Origin: Corynebacterium mendelii
Lineage (GTDB): Bacteria; Actinomycetota; Actinomycetes; Mycobacteriales; Mycobacteriaceae
DNA: 64,000 nt
Assembly: GCF_017307055.1 (NCBI RefSeq)
Contig: NZ_JAFLEQ010000008.1
Span: 712,342-776,341 of the forward strand
Direction of reading: 5' to 3'
This document shows, piece after piece, positions 9,901-19,620 of this stretch; position 1 is the first letter of the stretch, and the number at the start of each line of letters is the position of its first letter. The notes below the pieces were generated by a model. That model ran no database searches and was not told where the DNA came from. It saw nothing but the letters and a program-made list of their open reading frames with translations. A program made the position numbers and the translations under genes.

Positions 9901-10920
9901 ATGACCGGACAGACCCAGAAACGCCGCCGCGAAGTGCTGCGCGCCATCGTTGCCGACTACATCGCCTCCCAGGAGCCGGTGGGCAGCAAAACCCTGGTGG
10001 AACGCCACCGGCTGGGGGTCAGCTCGGCGACGATCAGAAACGACATGGCGGTGCTGGAATCGGAGGGCTACATCGTCCAGCAGCATGCTTCCTCGGGCCG
10101 TATCCCCACCGAGAAGGGCTACCGGCTGTTTGTCGACACGCTGCAGGAAATCAAACCGCTGTCAGCACCCGAACGCCGGGCGATTTTGAGTTTCCTGGAA
10201 GACGGCGTTGACACCGAAGACGTGCTGCGCCGCAGTGTGCAGCTTCTCAGCCAACTGACCCGGCAGGCCGCTGTGGTGCAGCTGCCCGCCCTGTCGGCCT
10301 CCCGGGTGCTGCACCTGGAGATCGTCCCGCTGGCCGTGGGCCGGGTGCTGCTGGTCCTGATCACCGACTCCGGCCGGGTGGAGAAACGAAACGTCGACGT
10401 CGACCAGGTGCTGGACATGGTGGCCCTGGCCAGGATCAAAGAACTGTTCAACACCGCCCTGGGCGGCAAAACACTGTCCGAAGCGTCCGTGGCGCTGGCC
10501 GATGTGGCCGACACCGCCCCGGCCGATATCCGCACCCCGGTTGTCGCCTGTGCCACCGTGCTGATCGAAACACTGGTGGAAGCCCCCAGCGACCGGATGA
10601 TTCTGGCCGGCGCGTCGAATCTGACCCGTGAATTCCCGGTGGGTCTTCCGGCGGTGCTTGACGCCCTGGAAGAACAGGTGGTCGTGCTCAGGCTTCTGGC
10701 GTCGGCGGCTGACACCGGACAGGTGTCGGTGTCGATCGGCAACGAAAACGAAGCCGAAACCCTGCATGCGGCCAGTGTGGTCACCACCGGCTACGGGACG
10801 GCGGAAGTGCCGCTGGGCGGGATGGGCGTGGTGGGGCCGACCTGGATGGACTACCCGCAGACCATCGCCAAAGTTGCTGCCGTCGCCCGCTACGTCAGCC
10901 GGGTGCTCGGCGGGAAATAG
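9901..10920 (+). CDS. hrcA: Heat-inducible transcription repressor HrcA
   Basis: HrcA represses class I heat-shock genes (groESL and others) by binding CIRCE elements, with GroEL promoting its activity. The 339-residue length matches the family. The N-terminal winged-helix domain (about residues 5-75) includes [13 protein letters not shown] and [15 protein letters not shown], which are near-universal in HrcA. The C-terminal GAF-like domain carries [13 protein letters not shown]. The upstream frame from 9811 lacks homology, and the ATG at 9901 gives the standard start. I saw no CIRCE palindrome in front of the gene. dnaJ2 follows. Confidence 0.95.
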   Translation: MTGQTQKRRREVLRAIVADYIASQEPVGSKTLVERHRLGVSSATIRNDMAVLESEGYIVQQHASSGRIPTEKGYRLFVDTLQEIKPLSAPERRAILSFLEDGVDTEDVLRRSVQLLSQLTRQAAVVQLPALSASRVLHLEIVPLAVGRVLLVLITDSGRVEKRNVDVDQVLDMVALARIKELFNTALGGKTLSEASVALADVADTAPADIRTPVVACATVLIETLVEAPSDRMILAGASNLTREFPVGLPAVLDALEEQVVVLRLLASAADTGQVSVSIGNENEAETLHAASVVTTGYGTAEVPLGGMGVVGPTWMDYPQTIAKVAAVARYVSRVLGGK

Positions 10921-11489
10921 CCGCCGTGTTTTCCTCAAGCCCCTGCTGCCGGGGCGGCAGGGGCGGCGACAACGGGAGTGCACTTGCGGCCGTGATGTGC
11001 CGTTGGCTTTGGTCCTGCGGCAGCACGGGGATGAGTCAGAAAAAAAGGATGATCCCCACCGTCGGCCGCCACCTGTTTCCTGGTGCCGTGTCTGTGGTGC
11101 CGCGCCGTGCCGGGGAAAGGGAAACCGGCCCCGCCGCAGCCTGCGATACCGCGGTGTCCGGGAGCTGATTGTCGTTTTGTGCGGCCCACCCGGGGGAGGG
11201 GACCACACCCGCCCGGGGGCATCTGCGGTGGAAGGGGGCGGCACTACCCGGCCGCTTTGTGCCGGGGAGAGGGAATAAAACCCGGTGCGGCGGGCGTTGG
11301 TTGGTTTGTCCCGCGGGGTGCTTGAAAAGCCCCGGTGACTGGCTGGCCGGGGCACCCGATACGATGGGCCTCGGAGTTGTGCGCACCGCACACAAGCCGC
11401 ACCGTGTGGTTTCTCCCGCGGGTGCACCGACATGACATGGTGAATAACCGAAGCTTGACCGACGAGTACAAAAAGGAACGTTGACTTTC
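10921..11489. other. hrcA-dnaJ2 intergenic region
   Basis: This 569-base gap contains a GC-rich hairpin just after hrcA (GCCCCTGC at 10939-10946 pairing with 10957-10964, with a nested CTGCC/GGCAG stem). No T-run follows it. I see no coding frame with support and no CIRCE or HAIR heat-shock operator. AAAAGGAAC at 11471-11479 is the dnaJ2 ribosome binding site. Confidence 0.5.
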
Positions 11490-12629
11490 GTGGCGCGTGA
11501 CTACTACGGCATTCTGGGCGTTGACAAAAACGCCACCGACGCCGAGATCAAAAAGGCCTACCGCAAACTGGCGAGAACCTACCACCCTGACGTCAACCCG
11601 AGTGAGGAAGCGGCGGAGAAATTCCGCGAAATCTCGGTGGCGCAGGAGATTCTCCTCGACCCGACCAAAAGACGCATCGTCGATGCCGGCGGGGATCCGA
11701 TGGAGCAGCGCGGCGGCGGTGGTGCCCCCGGCGGCTTCGGCGGTTTCGGCGGCTTCGGTGATATTTTCGATGCCTTCTTCGGCGGCGGGGGCGCCCAGGG
11801 GCCGATCCCGCGGCGCCGTCCCGGCGAGGATGCGCTGGTCCACACCAGTATCACGCTCCAGCAGGCCTACACCGGTGTCACCCAGGAGATGACCGTCGAT
11901 ACCGCCGTGCTGTGCCCGGACTGCACCGGCTCGGGATCGAAGAGCGGGAAAAAACCCACCACCTGCACCGTCTGCCAGGGGCAGGGGCATGTGCAGAAAA
12001 TGCAGCGCAGCTTTATCGGCAATGTGGTCAGCGTCGGGGTGTGCGACAACTGTGAGGGCACCGGCGAGATCATCCCCGATCCCTGTACCGCCTGCTCCGG
12101 TGACGGCCGGGTGCGCAGCCGCAAGGATTTGACGGTGCGCATTCCCCGCGGAATCCACAGCGGCATGCGCATCCAGTTGGAAAGCCAGGGCGAGGTCGGC
12201 CCCGGCGGCGGACCGGCCGGTGACCTGTATGTGCAGGTCGAAGTCCAGCAGGATCCGGTGCTGGTGCGTGACGGCGATGATCTGCACTGCCGGCTGAAGG
12301 TACCGATGGTTGATGCCGCCCTGGGCTGTGAAACAACGGTCGACGGCCCCGACGGGCAGCCGGTGACCATCACCATCACCCCCGGCCAGCAGCCCGGCGC
12401 CAGCATCCGGGTGGAAGGGGCGGGCATGCCCAAACCCCGGGAAGGCTTCGGTGATCTGGTGGCCAACCTGGATGTGGTGGTGCCCACCGATTTGGATGAT
12501 AAATCCCGCAAGCTGCTCGGCCAGCTGAAACACCACCGCAGCCACCACGACAAAGTCAGTGTGCTCAGCGCCAACGACGAATCCGAGGGACTGTTTTCCC
12601 GGATGCGCCGCCGTTTCTTCCGCCAGTAG
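11490..12629 (+). CDS. dnaJ2: Chaperone DnaJ (second actinobacterial type)
   Basis: This J-domain co-chaperone stimulates DnaK ATPase and delivers unfolded clients. The J-domain is residues 1-65, with HPD in [14 protein letters not shown] Gly/Phe-rich linker (about 72-100) follows. Four zinc-binding repeats, [24 protein letters not shown] and CTACSGDG, are all intact. A C-terminal client-binding domain follows. GTG 11490 gives the family N-terminus [11 protein letters not shown]; the TTG at 11481 lies closer to the Shine-Dalgarno sequence and is the alternative. The hrcA-dnaJ2 pairing is typical of Corynebacterium and Mycobacterium. Confidence 0.95.
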   Translation: MARDYYGILGVDKNATDAEIKKAYRKLARTYHPDVNPSEEAAEKFREISVAQEILLDPTKRRIVDAGGDPMEQRGGGGAPGGFGGFGGFGDIFDAFFGGGGAQGPIPRRRPGEDALVHTSITLQQAYTGVTQEMTVDTAVLCPDCTGSGSKSGKKPTTCTVCQGQGHVQKMQRSFIGNVVSVGVCDNCEGTGEIIPDPCTACSGDGRVRSRKDLTVRIPRGIHSGMRIQLESQGEVGPGGGPAGDLYVQVEVQQDPVLVRDGDDLHCRLKVPMVDAALGCETTVDGPDGQPVTITITPGQQPGASIRVEGAGMPKPREGFGDLVANLDVVVPTDLDDKSRKLLGQLKHHRSHHDKVSVLSANDESEGLFSRMRRRFFRQ

Positions 12630-12759
12630 CATCCTCAGTTTTGCCTCCCGCCGTGCCCCGGCGGCCGCCAGTTCCCCCGGGCAGGCCGCCCGGGGCGGGG
12701 GCGTGTTTTTCATCAACCGAACCGTCAACCGAACCACCACCACAGAAAGCGATCCAGCC

Positions 12760-13605
12760 GTGACAGATCCGGTGTTTTTGTGTGACGGCTGCCCGCAGGA
12801 TCCGCAGGCGGTCGCCGCCGCCGCGGCGGTGCTGGAACACGGCCCCGGACAGTCGGTGACCATCACCGGCGACGAGGGTTTCCATGCGGTGACCGTCAAA
12901 AGGATCAGCTGCGGTGACACGATCACCGTCACCAACGGCCACGGCGTTGCCGCCACAGTCCGGGTGACCGACACCACCGGCAAAGACCGGCTGACGGGAA
13001 CCATTGTCGGGGGTGCAGAAAGAGCACGCCCCGCCGTCGGTATCGCGGTGGTGCAGGCACTGCCGAAATCGGACCGGGCGGAATCCCCGGTCCAGTTGGC
13101 CACCCAGGCCGGTGCCGCGGTGGTCGTGCCCTGGCAGGCGGAGCGCTGCATCGCCAAATGGAAGGGCGCGAAAAAAGACCGGGCGCAGGCCAAGTGGCGG
13201 TCCGCCGCGATTGAGGCCGCCAAACAGTCGCGCCGCACCACCGTGCCCCGGGTCACCGATATGGTCACCACAGCGCAGCTGGCCGGGCATATTGCCCGCG
13301 TCCGCGACAACGGAAGTGTGGTCATTGTCCTGGACGAGAACGCCCGGCAGCCGTTGACCGGCCTAGCCGTCTGGGACAGGATCGCCGCTGGCCCGGTGGG
13401 CGGGGACACAGATCCGGACGCACTGTTCAGCGGCTGTGACGTGGTGGTCATTGTCGGCCCGGAGGGCGGGATCGGGGACGGGGAGAAACAGCGCCTGATT
13501 GACGCCGGGGCCATCCCGGCACTGTTGGGGCCGGAGGTCTTTCGCACGGTCACAGCCGCCATGGCGGCCTGTGTGGCCGTCAGCGTGCTGACCGGGCGCT
13601 GGTAG
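12760..13605 (+). CDS. rsmE: 16S rRNA m3U1498 methyltransferase RsmE
   Basis: RsmE methylates N3 of U1498 in 16S rRNA in the 30S subunit, using SAM. The 281-residue protein has an N-terminal PUA-like part and a C-terminal SPOUT methyltransferase domain. Its trefoil-knot signatures are SRRTTVP, VVIVGPEGGIGD and LLGPEVFRTVTAAMAA. In the last motif the usual RxET reads RTVT, a conservative departure. GTG 12760 is chosen over starts inside dnaJ2 because homology begins there. It lies 130 bases after dnaJ2 on the same strand. Confidence 0.9.
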   Translation: MTDPVFLCDGCPQDPQAVAAAAAVLEHGPGQSVTITGDEGFHAVTVKRISCGDTITVTNGHGVAATVRVTDTTGKDRLTGTIVGGAERARPAVGIAVVQALPKSDRAESPVQLATQAGAAVVVPWQAERCIAKWKGAKKDRAQAKWRSAAIEAAKQSRRTTVPRVTDMVTTAQLAGHIARVRDNGSVVIVLDENARQPLTGLAVWDRIAAGPVGGDTDPDALFSGCDVVVIVGPEGGIGDGEKQRLIDAGAIPALLGPEVFRTVTAAMAACVAVSVLTGRW

Positions 13606-13715
13606 AAAGTGGCAGCAGGACAGCCCGCTGACTTACTCTGGTGCCCACCCGAAGTTTAAAAAACCCTGGCCAATCGGGGCCGGATTTTTCCGCGGCGGTG
13701 TCACCGACAGTGGCG

Positions 13716-13738
13716 CTCCCCGCCGCGGGGGAGTTTTT
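13716..13738 (+). terminator. Intrinsic terminator upstream of phoH
   Basis: CTCCCC (13716-13721) pairs with GGGGAG (13728-13733), followed by TTTTT. It lies between rsmE and phoH and probably ends the hrcA-side transcript. Confidence 0.75.
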
Positions 13739-13769
13739 CTTTCAACCGTGAAGTGAGGCAAAAAGCCAC

Positions 13770-14765
13770 GTGCCAGCAAACGAGTCGCTGATCAGCTGCC
13801 CCTACGATTTGGATGAGAGCACCGCAGCTGCGGTGCTGGGAACAGCCGACGACAATCTCAAAGCAGTCGAGGAACTCTCCGGCTGCAGCGTGTTTGTGCG
13901 CGGAACCCGCGCCACCGTCACCGGACCCGGGCCACGGGTTGCCCGGTGCGTGCGGATTCTCGACGAACTGGCCGCGATGGCCCGGCGCAAACACGAAATC
14001 ACCCCGGCGACGGTCAAACATGTCGCCGGCCTGGTCACCGATGACCGGCCGGCCAGTGTCCGCGGGGTGGTCAGCGGCGACATCATCGCCCGCCGCGGCA
14101 AAGTCATCCGGCCGAAAACCCGCGGCCAGAAAGACTACGTTCAGGCCATCGACGACAACACGATCGTTTTCGGACTGGGACCCGCCGGATCGGGCAAAAC
14201 CTATCTGGCCATGGCCAAAGCCGTGCAGGCACTGCACGCCAAACAGGTCTCCCGGATCATTCTCACCCGCCCGGCGGTGGAAGCCGGGGAGAAACTGGGT
14301 TTTCTGCCCGGTACCCTCGACGAGAAAATCGACCCCTATCTGCGTCCGCTGCACGATGCGCTGCGCGACATGGTCGATCCGGAGATCATCCCCAAACTGA
14401 TGGAAGCCGGGGTGATCGAAGTCGCCCCGCTGGCCTACATGCGCGGACGGACCTTAAACGATGCCTTCGTCATTTTGGATGAGGCGCAAAACACCACCGC
14501 GGCGCAAATGAAAATGTTTCTCACCCGGTTGGGCTTCGGCTCGAAAATGGTGGTCACCGGTGACATCACCCAGGTCGATCTTCCCGGCGGGCAGCATTCC
14601 GGGCTGAAAGTGGTGCGGCGTATCCTCAGCGGCGTGGATAGCATCCGTTTCTGCGAATTAACCAGTGACGATGTCGTCCGCCACCACATTGTGGCCGCTA
14701 TTGTCGACGCCTACGCCGACTGGGAAGACAACGCCGCACGCGGCAGGGAAGAGAACAACCGATGA
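13770..14765 (+). CDS. phoH: PhoH-like ATPase
   Basis: This cytoplasmic P-loop ATPase belongs to the PhoH/PhoL branch next to ybeY, where a role in RNA or ribosome metabolism is suspected. It has 331 residues. A KH-like N-terminal part precedes the Walker A motif [15 protein letters not shown]. Walker B is [10 protein letters not shown], and [11 protein letters not shown] follows. GTG 13770 lies shortly after the T-run of a terminator. The stop overlaps the ATG of ybeY by 4 bases, so the two are translationally coupled. Confidence 0.95.
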   Translation: MPANESLISCPYDLDESTAAAVLGTADDNLKAVEELSGCSVFVRGTRATVTGPGPRVARCVRILDELAAMARRKHEITPATVKHVAGLVTDDRPASVRGVVSGDIIARRGKVIRPKTRGQKDYVQAIDDNTIVFGLGPAGSGKTYLAMAKAVQALHAKQVSRIILTRPAVEAGEKLGFLPGTLDEKIDPYLRPLHDALRDMVDPEIIPKLMEAGVIEVAPLAYMRGRTLNDAFVILDEAQNTTAAQMKMFLTRLGFGSKMVVTGDITQVDLPGGQHSGLKVVRRILSGVDSIRFCELTSDDVVRHHIVAAIVDAYADWEDNAARGREENNR

Positions 14766-15391
14766 GTATCGAGGTCGTCAACGAATCCGGGGCCGAGGGC
14801 ATCAACGAGATGATGCTCATCGATGTCGCCGGTTTCGCGCTGGGCCGGATGGATGTCCATCCGGCCGCCGAACTGACCATCTCCCTGGTGGAGGAAAAAA
14901 CCATCGCCGACCTGCATGTGCGGTGGATGGATCTGGAAGGCCCCACCGATGTGATGAGTTTTCCCATGGATGAACTCTCCCCGGGGGCCGGGCGGCCGGA
15001 TGCAGCTGATCCCGGTCCGGCGATGCTCGGCGATATTGTGCTCTGCCCCGACTTCGCCGGGCGTCAGGCGCAGCTGGCCGGGCATGGCCTGGACCACGAA
15101 CTGGCGCTGTTGACCGTCCACGGCTGCCTGCATCTTCTGGGCTACGACCATGCCGATGCCGAGGGGGAGAAAGAAATGTTCGCCCTGCAGAACACCATTT
15201 TGAAGGCCTGGTACGACGACGTGGAGTGCCGGGGGGTGGTCTACCAGCCCAAGCCGACGGGTCTGGGGGCTTTCCCCTCGGCGGCCGACCGGCAGGATCT
15301 GGACAAACAGATGAAACAACTCGGCTCGATTCCACCGGTCGCTGAACCCGCCGTGCGCGAGACACCGCAGCCACCGGATACAATGGCGTGA
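14762..15391 (+). CDS. ybeY: Endoribonuclease YbeY
   Basis: YbeY is a zinc-dependent endoribonuclease for 16S rRNA 3'-end maturation and ribosome quality control. The metal-binding motif [11 protein letters not shown] (HxxxHxxxxxH) is intact, as is the conserved DVMSFPMDE region. The 209 residues exceed the usual 150-180 by a C-terminal tail after the catalytic domain, with no recognised motif. Start and stop overlap with phoH (ATGA), and the CBS-domain gene follows closely, giving a phoH-ybeY-corC-like-era cluster. Confidence 0.94.
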   Translation: MSIEVVNESGAEGINEMMLIDVAGFALGRMDVHPAAELTISLVEEKTIADLHVRWMDLEGPTDVMSFPMDELSPGAGRPDAADPGPAMLGDIVLCPDFAGRQAQLAGHGLDHELALLTVHGCLHLLGYDHADAEGEKEMFALQNTILKAWYDDVECRGVVYQPKPTGLGAFPSAADRQDLDKQMKQLGSIPPVAEPAVRETPQPPDTMA

Positions 15392-15461
15392 CTTTTGTTT
15401 TTACGGACGGCAGTTCCTGCCGGTGCTGTTCATATCCCCAACCCAGGCGGCAGTAAACCCT

Positions 15462-16790
15462 GTGACCACACATGATGTTCTTCTCGCCCTCGGCGCCATT
15501 GTCACGATGGTGGCCTCCGGTGCCATAGGTTCAGTTGAATCCGCCGTCTCGGCGATCTCCCGGGCGCGGGTGGAAGAGTTCGTCCGCGATGAGCAGCCCG
15601 GTGCGGTGGCGCTGATCAAAGTGCTGCGGCGGCGGCCCGACCACATTAACCTGCTGGTGCTGTTGCGGACCTTCTTGGAAGCCTCGGCGGCGGTGTGTGC
15701 CGCGGCTTTGGCGCTGCATGTCATCGACGATGATGTGTGGGCCGTGGTGGCGGCCATCGCCGCGGTCACCTTTGTCTCCTATGCGATTGTGGGTGTGCTC
15801 TCGCGGACGGTGGGACGGAAAAACCCGTACACGGTGTCGCTGAAGTCGGCGCAGGTGCTGTCGGTGCTGGCGGTTATTTTGGGTCCGGTGAGCAAAATCC
15901 TGGTGTGGCTGGGAAATAAACTCGCCCCCGGGGAAGGGTTCAAAGCCGGACCGTTTGCCACCGAGGTGGAACTGCGGGAAATGGTCGACATCGCCCAGGA
16001 ACACGGCATTGTCGAGGTCGGGGAACGCCGCATGATCCAGTCGGTGTTCGACCTGGCCTCGACCACCGCCCGCTCGGTGATGGTGCCCCGGCCGGAAATG
16101 ATCTGGATCGAACACGACGCCACCGCCGGGGACGCGACCGCTTTGTGCGTGCGCTCCGGGCTGTCGCGGCTTCCGGTTATCGGTGACACCGTCGACGACA
16201 TTGTCGGCGTGGTGTACCTGAAAGACCTGGTTGCCAAAACCTACACCTCCACCGACTCCGGTAAATCGGTCACCGTGGCGGAGGTGATGCGTAAACCCAG
16301 CTTCACCCCGGAGAGCAGGAACCTCGACGACCTGCTGCGGGAAATGCAGCTCAACCGCAACCACATCGCCCTGGTCGTCGACGAATACGGCGCAATCGCC
16401 GGGCTGCTGTCGATCGAGGACATTCTGGAAGAGATCGTCGGTGAAATCGCCGACGAATACGATGCGGGCGAAAAAGCCCCGGTGGAACGGCTCGGTGACC
16501 GCCGCTACCGGGTGCTGGCCAGACTGACCCTGGAGGATTTGGCCGACGTCATCGAAGAGGATCTGGGCCACAGCATCGATTTCGACGACGACATTGTCGA
16601 CGAAGTGGAGACCGTGGCCGGACTGATCTCCTACCAGTTGGGCAAAGTCCCGCTTCCCGACACTGTCGTCGACATCGCCGGACTGACCCTGTCCGCCGAA
16701 GGCGGACGGGACCGCCGCGGTCGGCTGAAAGTCACCACCATTGTGGTCGACGTCCACGAACCGGTGGCCGACGAAGCCGACGACACCTAG
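15462..16790 (+). CDS. CNNM/CorC-type membrane protein with CBS domains
   Basis: This is a hemolysin-family (CNNM/HlyC-CorC) membrane protein, a group linked to Mg2+/Co2+ transport. An N-terminal membrane domain (DUF21-like, about residues 5-140) contains SVESAVSAISRARVEEF and several hydrophobic helices. Two CBS repeats follow (about 190-320), with MVPRPEM and VVDEYGAIAGLLSIED. A CorC-HlyC transporter-associated domain ends the protein. GTG 15462, with AGGCGG upstream, fits the family N-terminus; GTG 15423 would add 13 residues. It sits between ybeY and era, the usual place in actinobacteria. Confidence 0.88.
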   Translation: MTTHDVLLALGAIVTMVASGAIGSVESAVSAISRARVEEFVRDEQPGAVALIKVLRRRPDHINLLVLLRTFLEASAAVCAAALALHVIDDDVWAVVAAIAAVTFVSYAIVGVLSRTVGRKNPYTVSLKSAQVLSVLAVILGPVSKILVWLGNKLAPGEGFKAGPFATEVELREMVDIAQEHGIVEVGERRMIQSVFDLASTTARSVMVPRPEMIWIEHDATAGDATALCVRSGLSRLPVIGDTVDDIVGVVYLKDLVAKTYTSTDSGKSVTVAEVMRKPSFTPESRNLDDLLREMQLNRNHIALVVDEYGAIAGLLSIEDILEEIVGEIADEYDAGEKAPVERLGDRRYRVLARLTLEDLADVIEEDLGHSIDFDDDIVDEVETVAGLISYQLGKVPLPDTVVDIAGLTLSAEGGRDRRGRLKVTTIVVDVHEPVADEADDT

Positions 16791-16982
16791 CCCGGCGGTG
16801 GGCACCACCAGCGGCCGACTAGCCTCCACCACCCACCCGGCCGGTAGGCTGGAAACCCGGTGCCCCCACCCGCGCCGGCGGCATAGCCGTGCCGCCGACG
16901 GGGAAAGAAAGATCACAGAAAGTTCTTTCCCGACAACCGAACGGCACCATCTTTTATCCGAAACCACACAGACAGCCGGAAC

Positions 16983-17903
16983 ATGACCAATTTCACTGAC
17001 ACACCCGAGGGATTCCGTTCAGGTTTCGTCTCCTTCGTGGGGCGGCCCAACACCGGCAAATCCACTCTCACCAACGCATTGGTGGGGGAGAAAATCGCCA
17101 TTACCGCCGACCAGCCGGAAACCACCCGGCATCCCATCCGCGGTATTGTCCACCGGCCCGACGCCCAAATCGTGGTGGTCGACACCCCCGGGCTGCACCG
17201 GCCCCGGACCCTGCTGGGCGAGCGGCTGAACGAGATCGTCAAAGACACCTACGCCGACGTCGACCTGATTGCGGTGACAGTACCGGCGGATGAGAAAATC
17301 GGCCCCGGTGACAAATGGATTCTGGACGCGGTCAGGCAATCGGCCCCCACCACCACCCTGATGGGTGTTGTCACCAAAATCGACAAAGTCGGCCGGGACG
17401 CCGTGATGGTGCAACTGCAGGCCCTGCACGAGCTGCTCGGCGGGGACAAGGAAGTGGTGCCGGTATCGGCCGAATCCGGCGAACAGGTCGACGTGCTCGC
17501 CGATGTCATCGCCTCCCTGCTGCCGGAAGGCCCCAAGTTCTACCCCGACGACCACATCACCGACGATGACACCCGCACCCGCATGGCTGAACTGATCAGG
17601 GAAGCGGCACTGACCGGTTTGCGCGATGAACTGCCGCACTCCGTGGCGGTGGAAATCGATGAGGTTCTGCCCGACCAGCAGCGGGAGGGAGTCACCGACA
17701 TCCATGCGGTGATCTACCTGGAGCGGCCCGGGCAGAAAAAAATCCTGGAAGGAAAAGACGGCCGCCGCATGGGCCGGATCATCACCCAGTCGCGCGCCGG
17801 GCTGATGGAGCTTGTGGGCACGAACGTCTATCTGGACCTGAGGATCAAAATCCTGAAAAACTGGCAGTCCGACCCGAAGGCGCTGGGGCGCCTCGGATTC
17901 TAG
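16983..17903 (+). CDS. era: GTPase Era
   Basis: Era binds the 3' end of 16S rRNA and checks 30S maturation before 30S release. The 306-residue protein shows G1 GRPNTGKSTL, G2 within PETTRHPIRG, G3 DTPGLHRPRT, G4 TKIDKV and G5 VSAESG. A C-terminal KH domain (about 215-300) contains the QSRAGLME-type region. Era proteins often have QKTTR in G2 where this has PETTR. The ATG has no obvious ribosome binding site. recO follows 28 bases downstream, probably in the same transcript. Confidence 0.96.
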   Translation: MTNFTDTPEGFRSGFVSFVGRPNTGKSTLTNALVGEKIAITADQPETTRHPIRGIVHRPDAQIVVVDTPGLHRPRTLLGERLNEIVKDTYADVDLIAVTVPADEKIGPGDKWILDAVRQSAPTTTLMGVVTKIDKVGRDAVMVQLQALHELLGGDKEVVPVSAESGEQVDVLADVIASLLPEGPKFYPDDHITDDDTRTRMAELIREAALTGLRDELPHSVAVEIDEVLPDQQREGVTDIHAVIYLERPGQKKILEGKDGRRMGRIITQSRAGLMELVGTNVYLDLRIKILKNWQSDPKALGRLGF

Positions 17904-17931
17904 ATTTTTCGACCGAGAAGGTGGAAAACCC

Positions 17932-18699
17932 ATGGCCCGGGCCAACTACCGGGACCGGGCGCTGGTGGTGCGCACCCACGACTTCGGTGAAGCCGACCGC
18001 GTTATCGTGCTGTTGACCGAACACCACGGCATTGTCCGTGCCGTGGCCAAAGGTGTCAGGCGCGCCACCTCCCGTTTCGGATCCCGCCTGCAGGTGCTGG
18101 TGCTGCTCGATGTGCTTGTCTATCCCGGCAAGAACCTGGCCAGCATCGCCCAAGCCGACACCGTCGCCTTCTACGGCGCCGGGGTCATCGACGACTATTC
18201 CCGCTACACCTGTGCTGTGGCGGCCCTTGACTGCGGGCAGGCGATCATCGGCGCCGGGGAATCGGATCCGGTGATTTTCGGCCTGCTGGTTGATTTTCTG
18301 CAGGGACTCAAAGACAGTCCCGATCCGGTGGTGGATGTGGACGGTTTCCTGCTGCAGGCCATGGGCCGGGCCGGCTGGCTGCCCAGCTTGTTCGACTGCG
18401 CCCAGTGCGGTGCGCCCGGGCCGCACGGTTTTTTCTCCCCTCAGGCCGGCGGGGCAGTGTGCCGGCTGTGCCGGCCGGTGGGGGCACTCACCCCGGCGCC
18501 CGGTGCGCTGCGGCTGATGTGGTGGCTGGCGCACGGCAGAAAAGGAAAAATCGACGCCCTGGCCACCGGCCTGACGGGCAAAGACAGCCACTACTTCACC
18601 GCGGCCGCGGCCTCAGTGCACGCCATGACCTGCGCCCACCTGCGGTTTCATCTTGAGCGGGGTTTCTCCAGCCTGGAACAGATCACCGCCACACCCTAG
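17932..18699 (+). CDS. recO: DNA repair protein RecO
   Basis: RecO loads RecA on SSB-coated single-stranded DNA with RecR, in RecF-pathway repair. The 255-residue protein has an N-terminal OB fold (NYRDRALVVRTHDFGEADRV) and a C-terminal part with a zinc-finger-like CAQCG...CRLC pattern near residues 158-183. AAGGTGGAAAACCC precedes the ATG. It is in the era-recO-uppS order typical of Corynebacterium. Confidence 0.93.
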   Translation: MARANYRDRALVVRTHDFGEADRVIVLLTEHHGIVRAVAKGVRRATSRFGSRLQVLVLLDVLVYPGKNLASIAQADTVAFYGAGVIDDYSRYTCAVAALDCGQAIIGAGESDPVIFGLLVDFLQGLKDSPDPVVDVDGFLLQAMGRAGWLPSLFDCAQCGAPGPHGFFSPQAGGAVCRLCRPVGALTPAPGALRLMWWLAHGRKGKIDALATGLTGKDSHYFTAAAASVHAMTCAHLRFHLERGFSSLEQITATP

Positions 18700-18851
18700 C
18701 GGGGAGGAAACCCTGGCCGCGGCGCGCAGACGGTGCGCAATGATGGTGGTGGCACGCAGTTGAAAATTCGGTCCGGCCAACAAAGTCAGCGGCTTCCACC
18801 AGCCGGTTACCGGTGTGGGCGGTAAGGCAAACCATTTGGCACAATGGGCGG

Positions 18852-19607
18852 GTGAGCGATTTTCCCCAACCCCCGGATATTCCGGCCGAATTCATTCCCC
18901 GACACATTGCGCTGGTCATGGACGGCAACGGACGGTGGGCGCAGCAGCGGGGATTGCCGCGTACCGAAGGTCATCGGCGCGGCGAAGCTGTGCTGCTGGA
19001 CATCGTCGACGCCTGTATCGCATTGGGGGTGCCGTACCTGTCGGCCTACGCGTTTTCCACCGAAAACTGGAAACGCTCCGCCGATGAGGTGCGCTTTTTG
19101 ATGGGATTCAACCGCGATGTTCTGCGCCGCCAGCGGGACGGCCTGCACGCCAAAGGGGTGCGGGTCCGCTGGGCCGGGCGCAGGCCCCGCCTGTGGCGGT
19201 CAGTGATCAAGGAACTCGAACAGGCCGAACAACTCACCGAAAACAACACCACCATGACGCTGGCGATGTGCGTCAACTACGGCGGGCGGGCTGAACTCGT
19301 TGATGCTGCACGAGCCATCGCCGAGCAGGCCCGGGCAGGGCAACTCCGGCCCGAGCAGATCAGCGAGAAAACATTTTCCCGTTTCCTCGATGAACCCGAC
19401 ATGCCGGATGTGGATTTATTCCTGCGGCCCTCCGGGGAAAAACGCACCTCCAATTTCCTGCTGTGGCAGTCCGCCTACGCAGAACTGGTTTTCCAGGACA
19501 AGCTGTTTCCCGATTTCACCGCCCAGGACCTGTACGACGCCGTTATCGAATACGCTCACCGGGACCGCCGCTTCGGCGGCGTGGGAAATACCGGCCCTAG
19601 CGCGTAA
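18852..19607 (+). CDS. uppS: Isoprenyl transferase (undecaprenyl/decaprenyl diphosphate synthase)
   Basis: This cis-prenyltransferase extends allylic diphosphates with isopentenyl units to make the polyprenyl carrier for peptidoglycan and arabinogalactan. The 251-residue protein has the catalytic [13 protein letters not shown] motif near residue 22 and [11 protein letters not shown]. It also has [18 protein letters not shown], which carries the substrate-binding RxR/SNF residues. GTG 18852 gives the standard length. CACAAT lies 8 bases upstream, so a leaderless start is possible. Chain length (C50 or C55) cannot be read from the sequence. Confidence 0.94.
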   Translation: MSDFPQPPDIPAEFIPRHIALVMDGNGRWAQQRGLPRTEGHRRGEAVLLDIVDACIALGVPYLSAYAFSTENWKRSADEVRFLMGFNRDVLRRQRDGLHAKGVRVRWAGRRPRLWRSVIKELEQAEQLTENNTTMTLAMCVNYGGRAELVDAARAIAEQARAGQLRPEQISEKTFSRFLDEPDMPDVDLFLRPSGEKRTSNFLLWQSAYAELVFQDKLFPDFTAQDLYDAVIEYAHRDRRFGGVGNTGPSA

Positions 19608-19620
19608 GGACTGTTTTTCC

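Noticed and set aside
12559-12759. Longer start for rsmE inside dnaJ2
   Set aside because: The extension overlaps the dnaJ2 end and lacks homology; GTG 12760 gives the family length.
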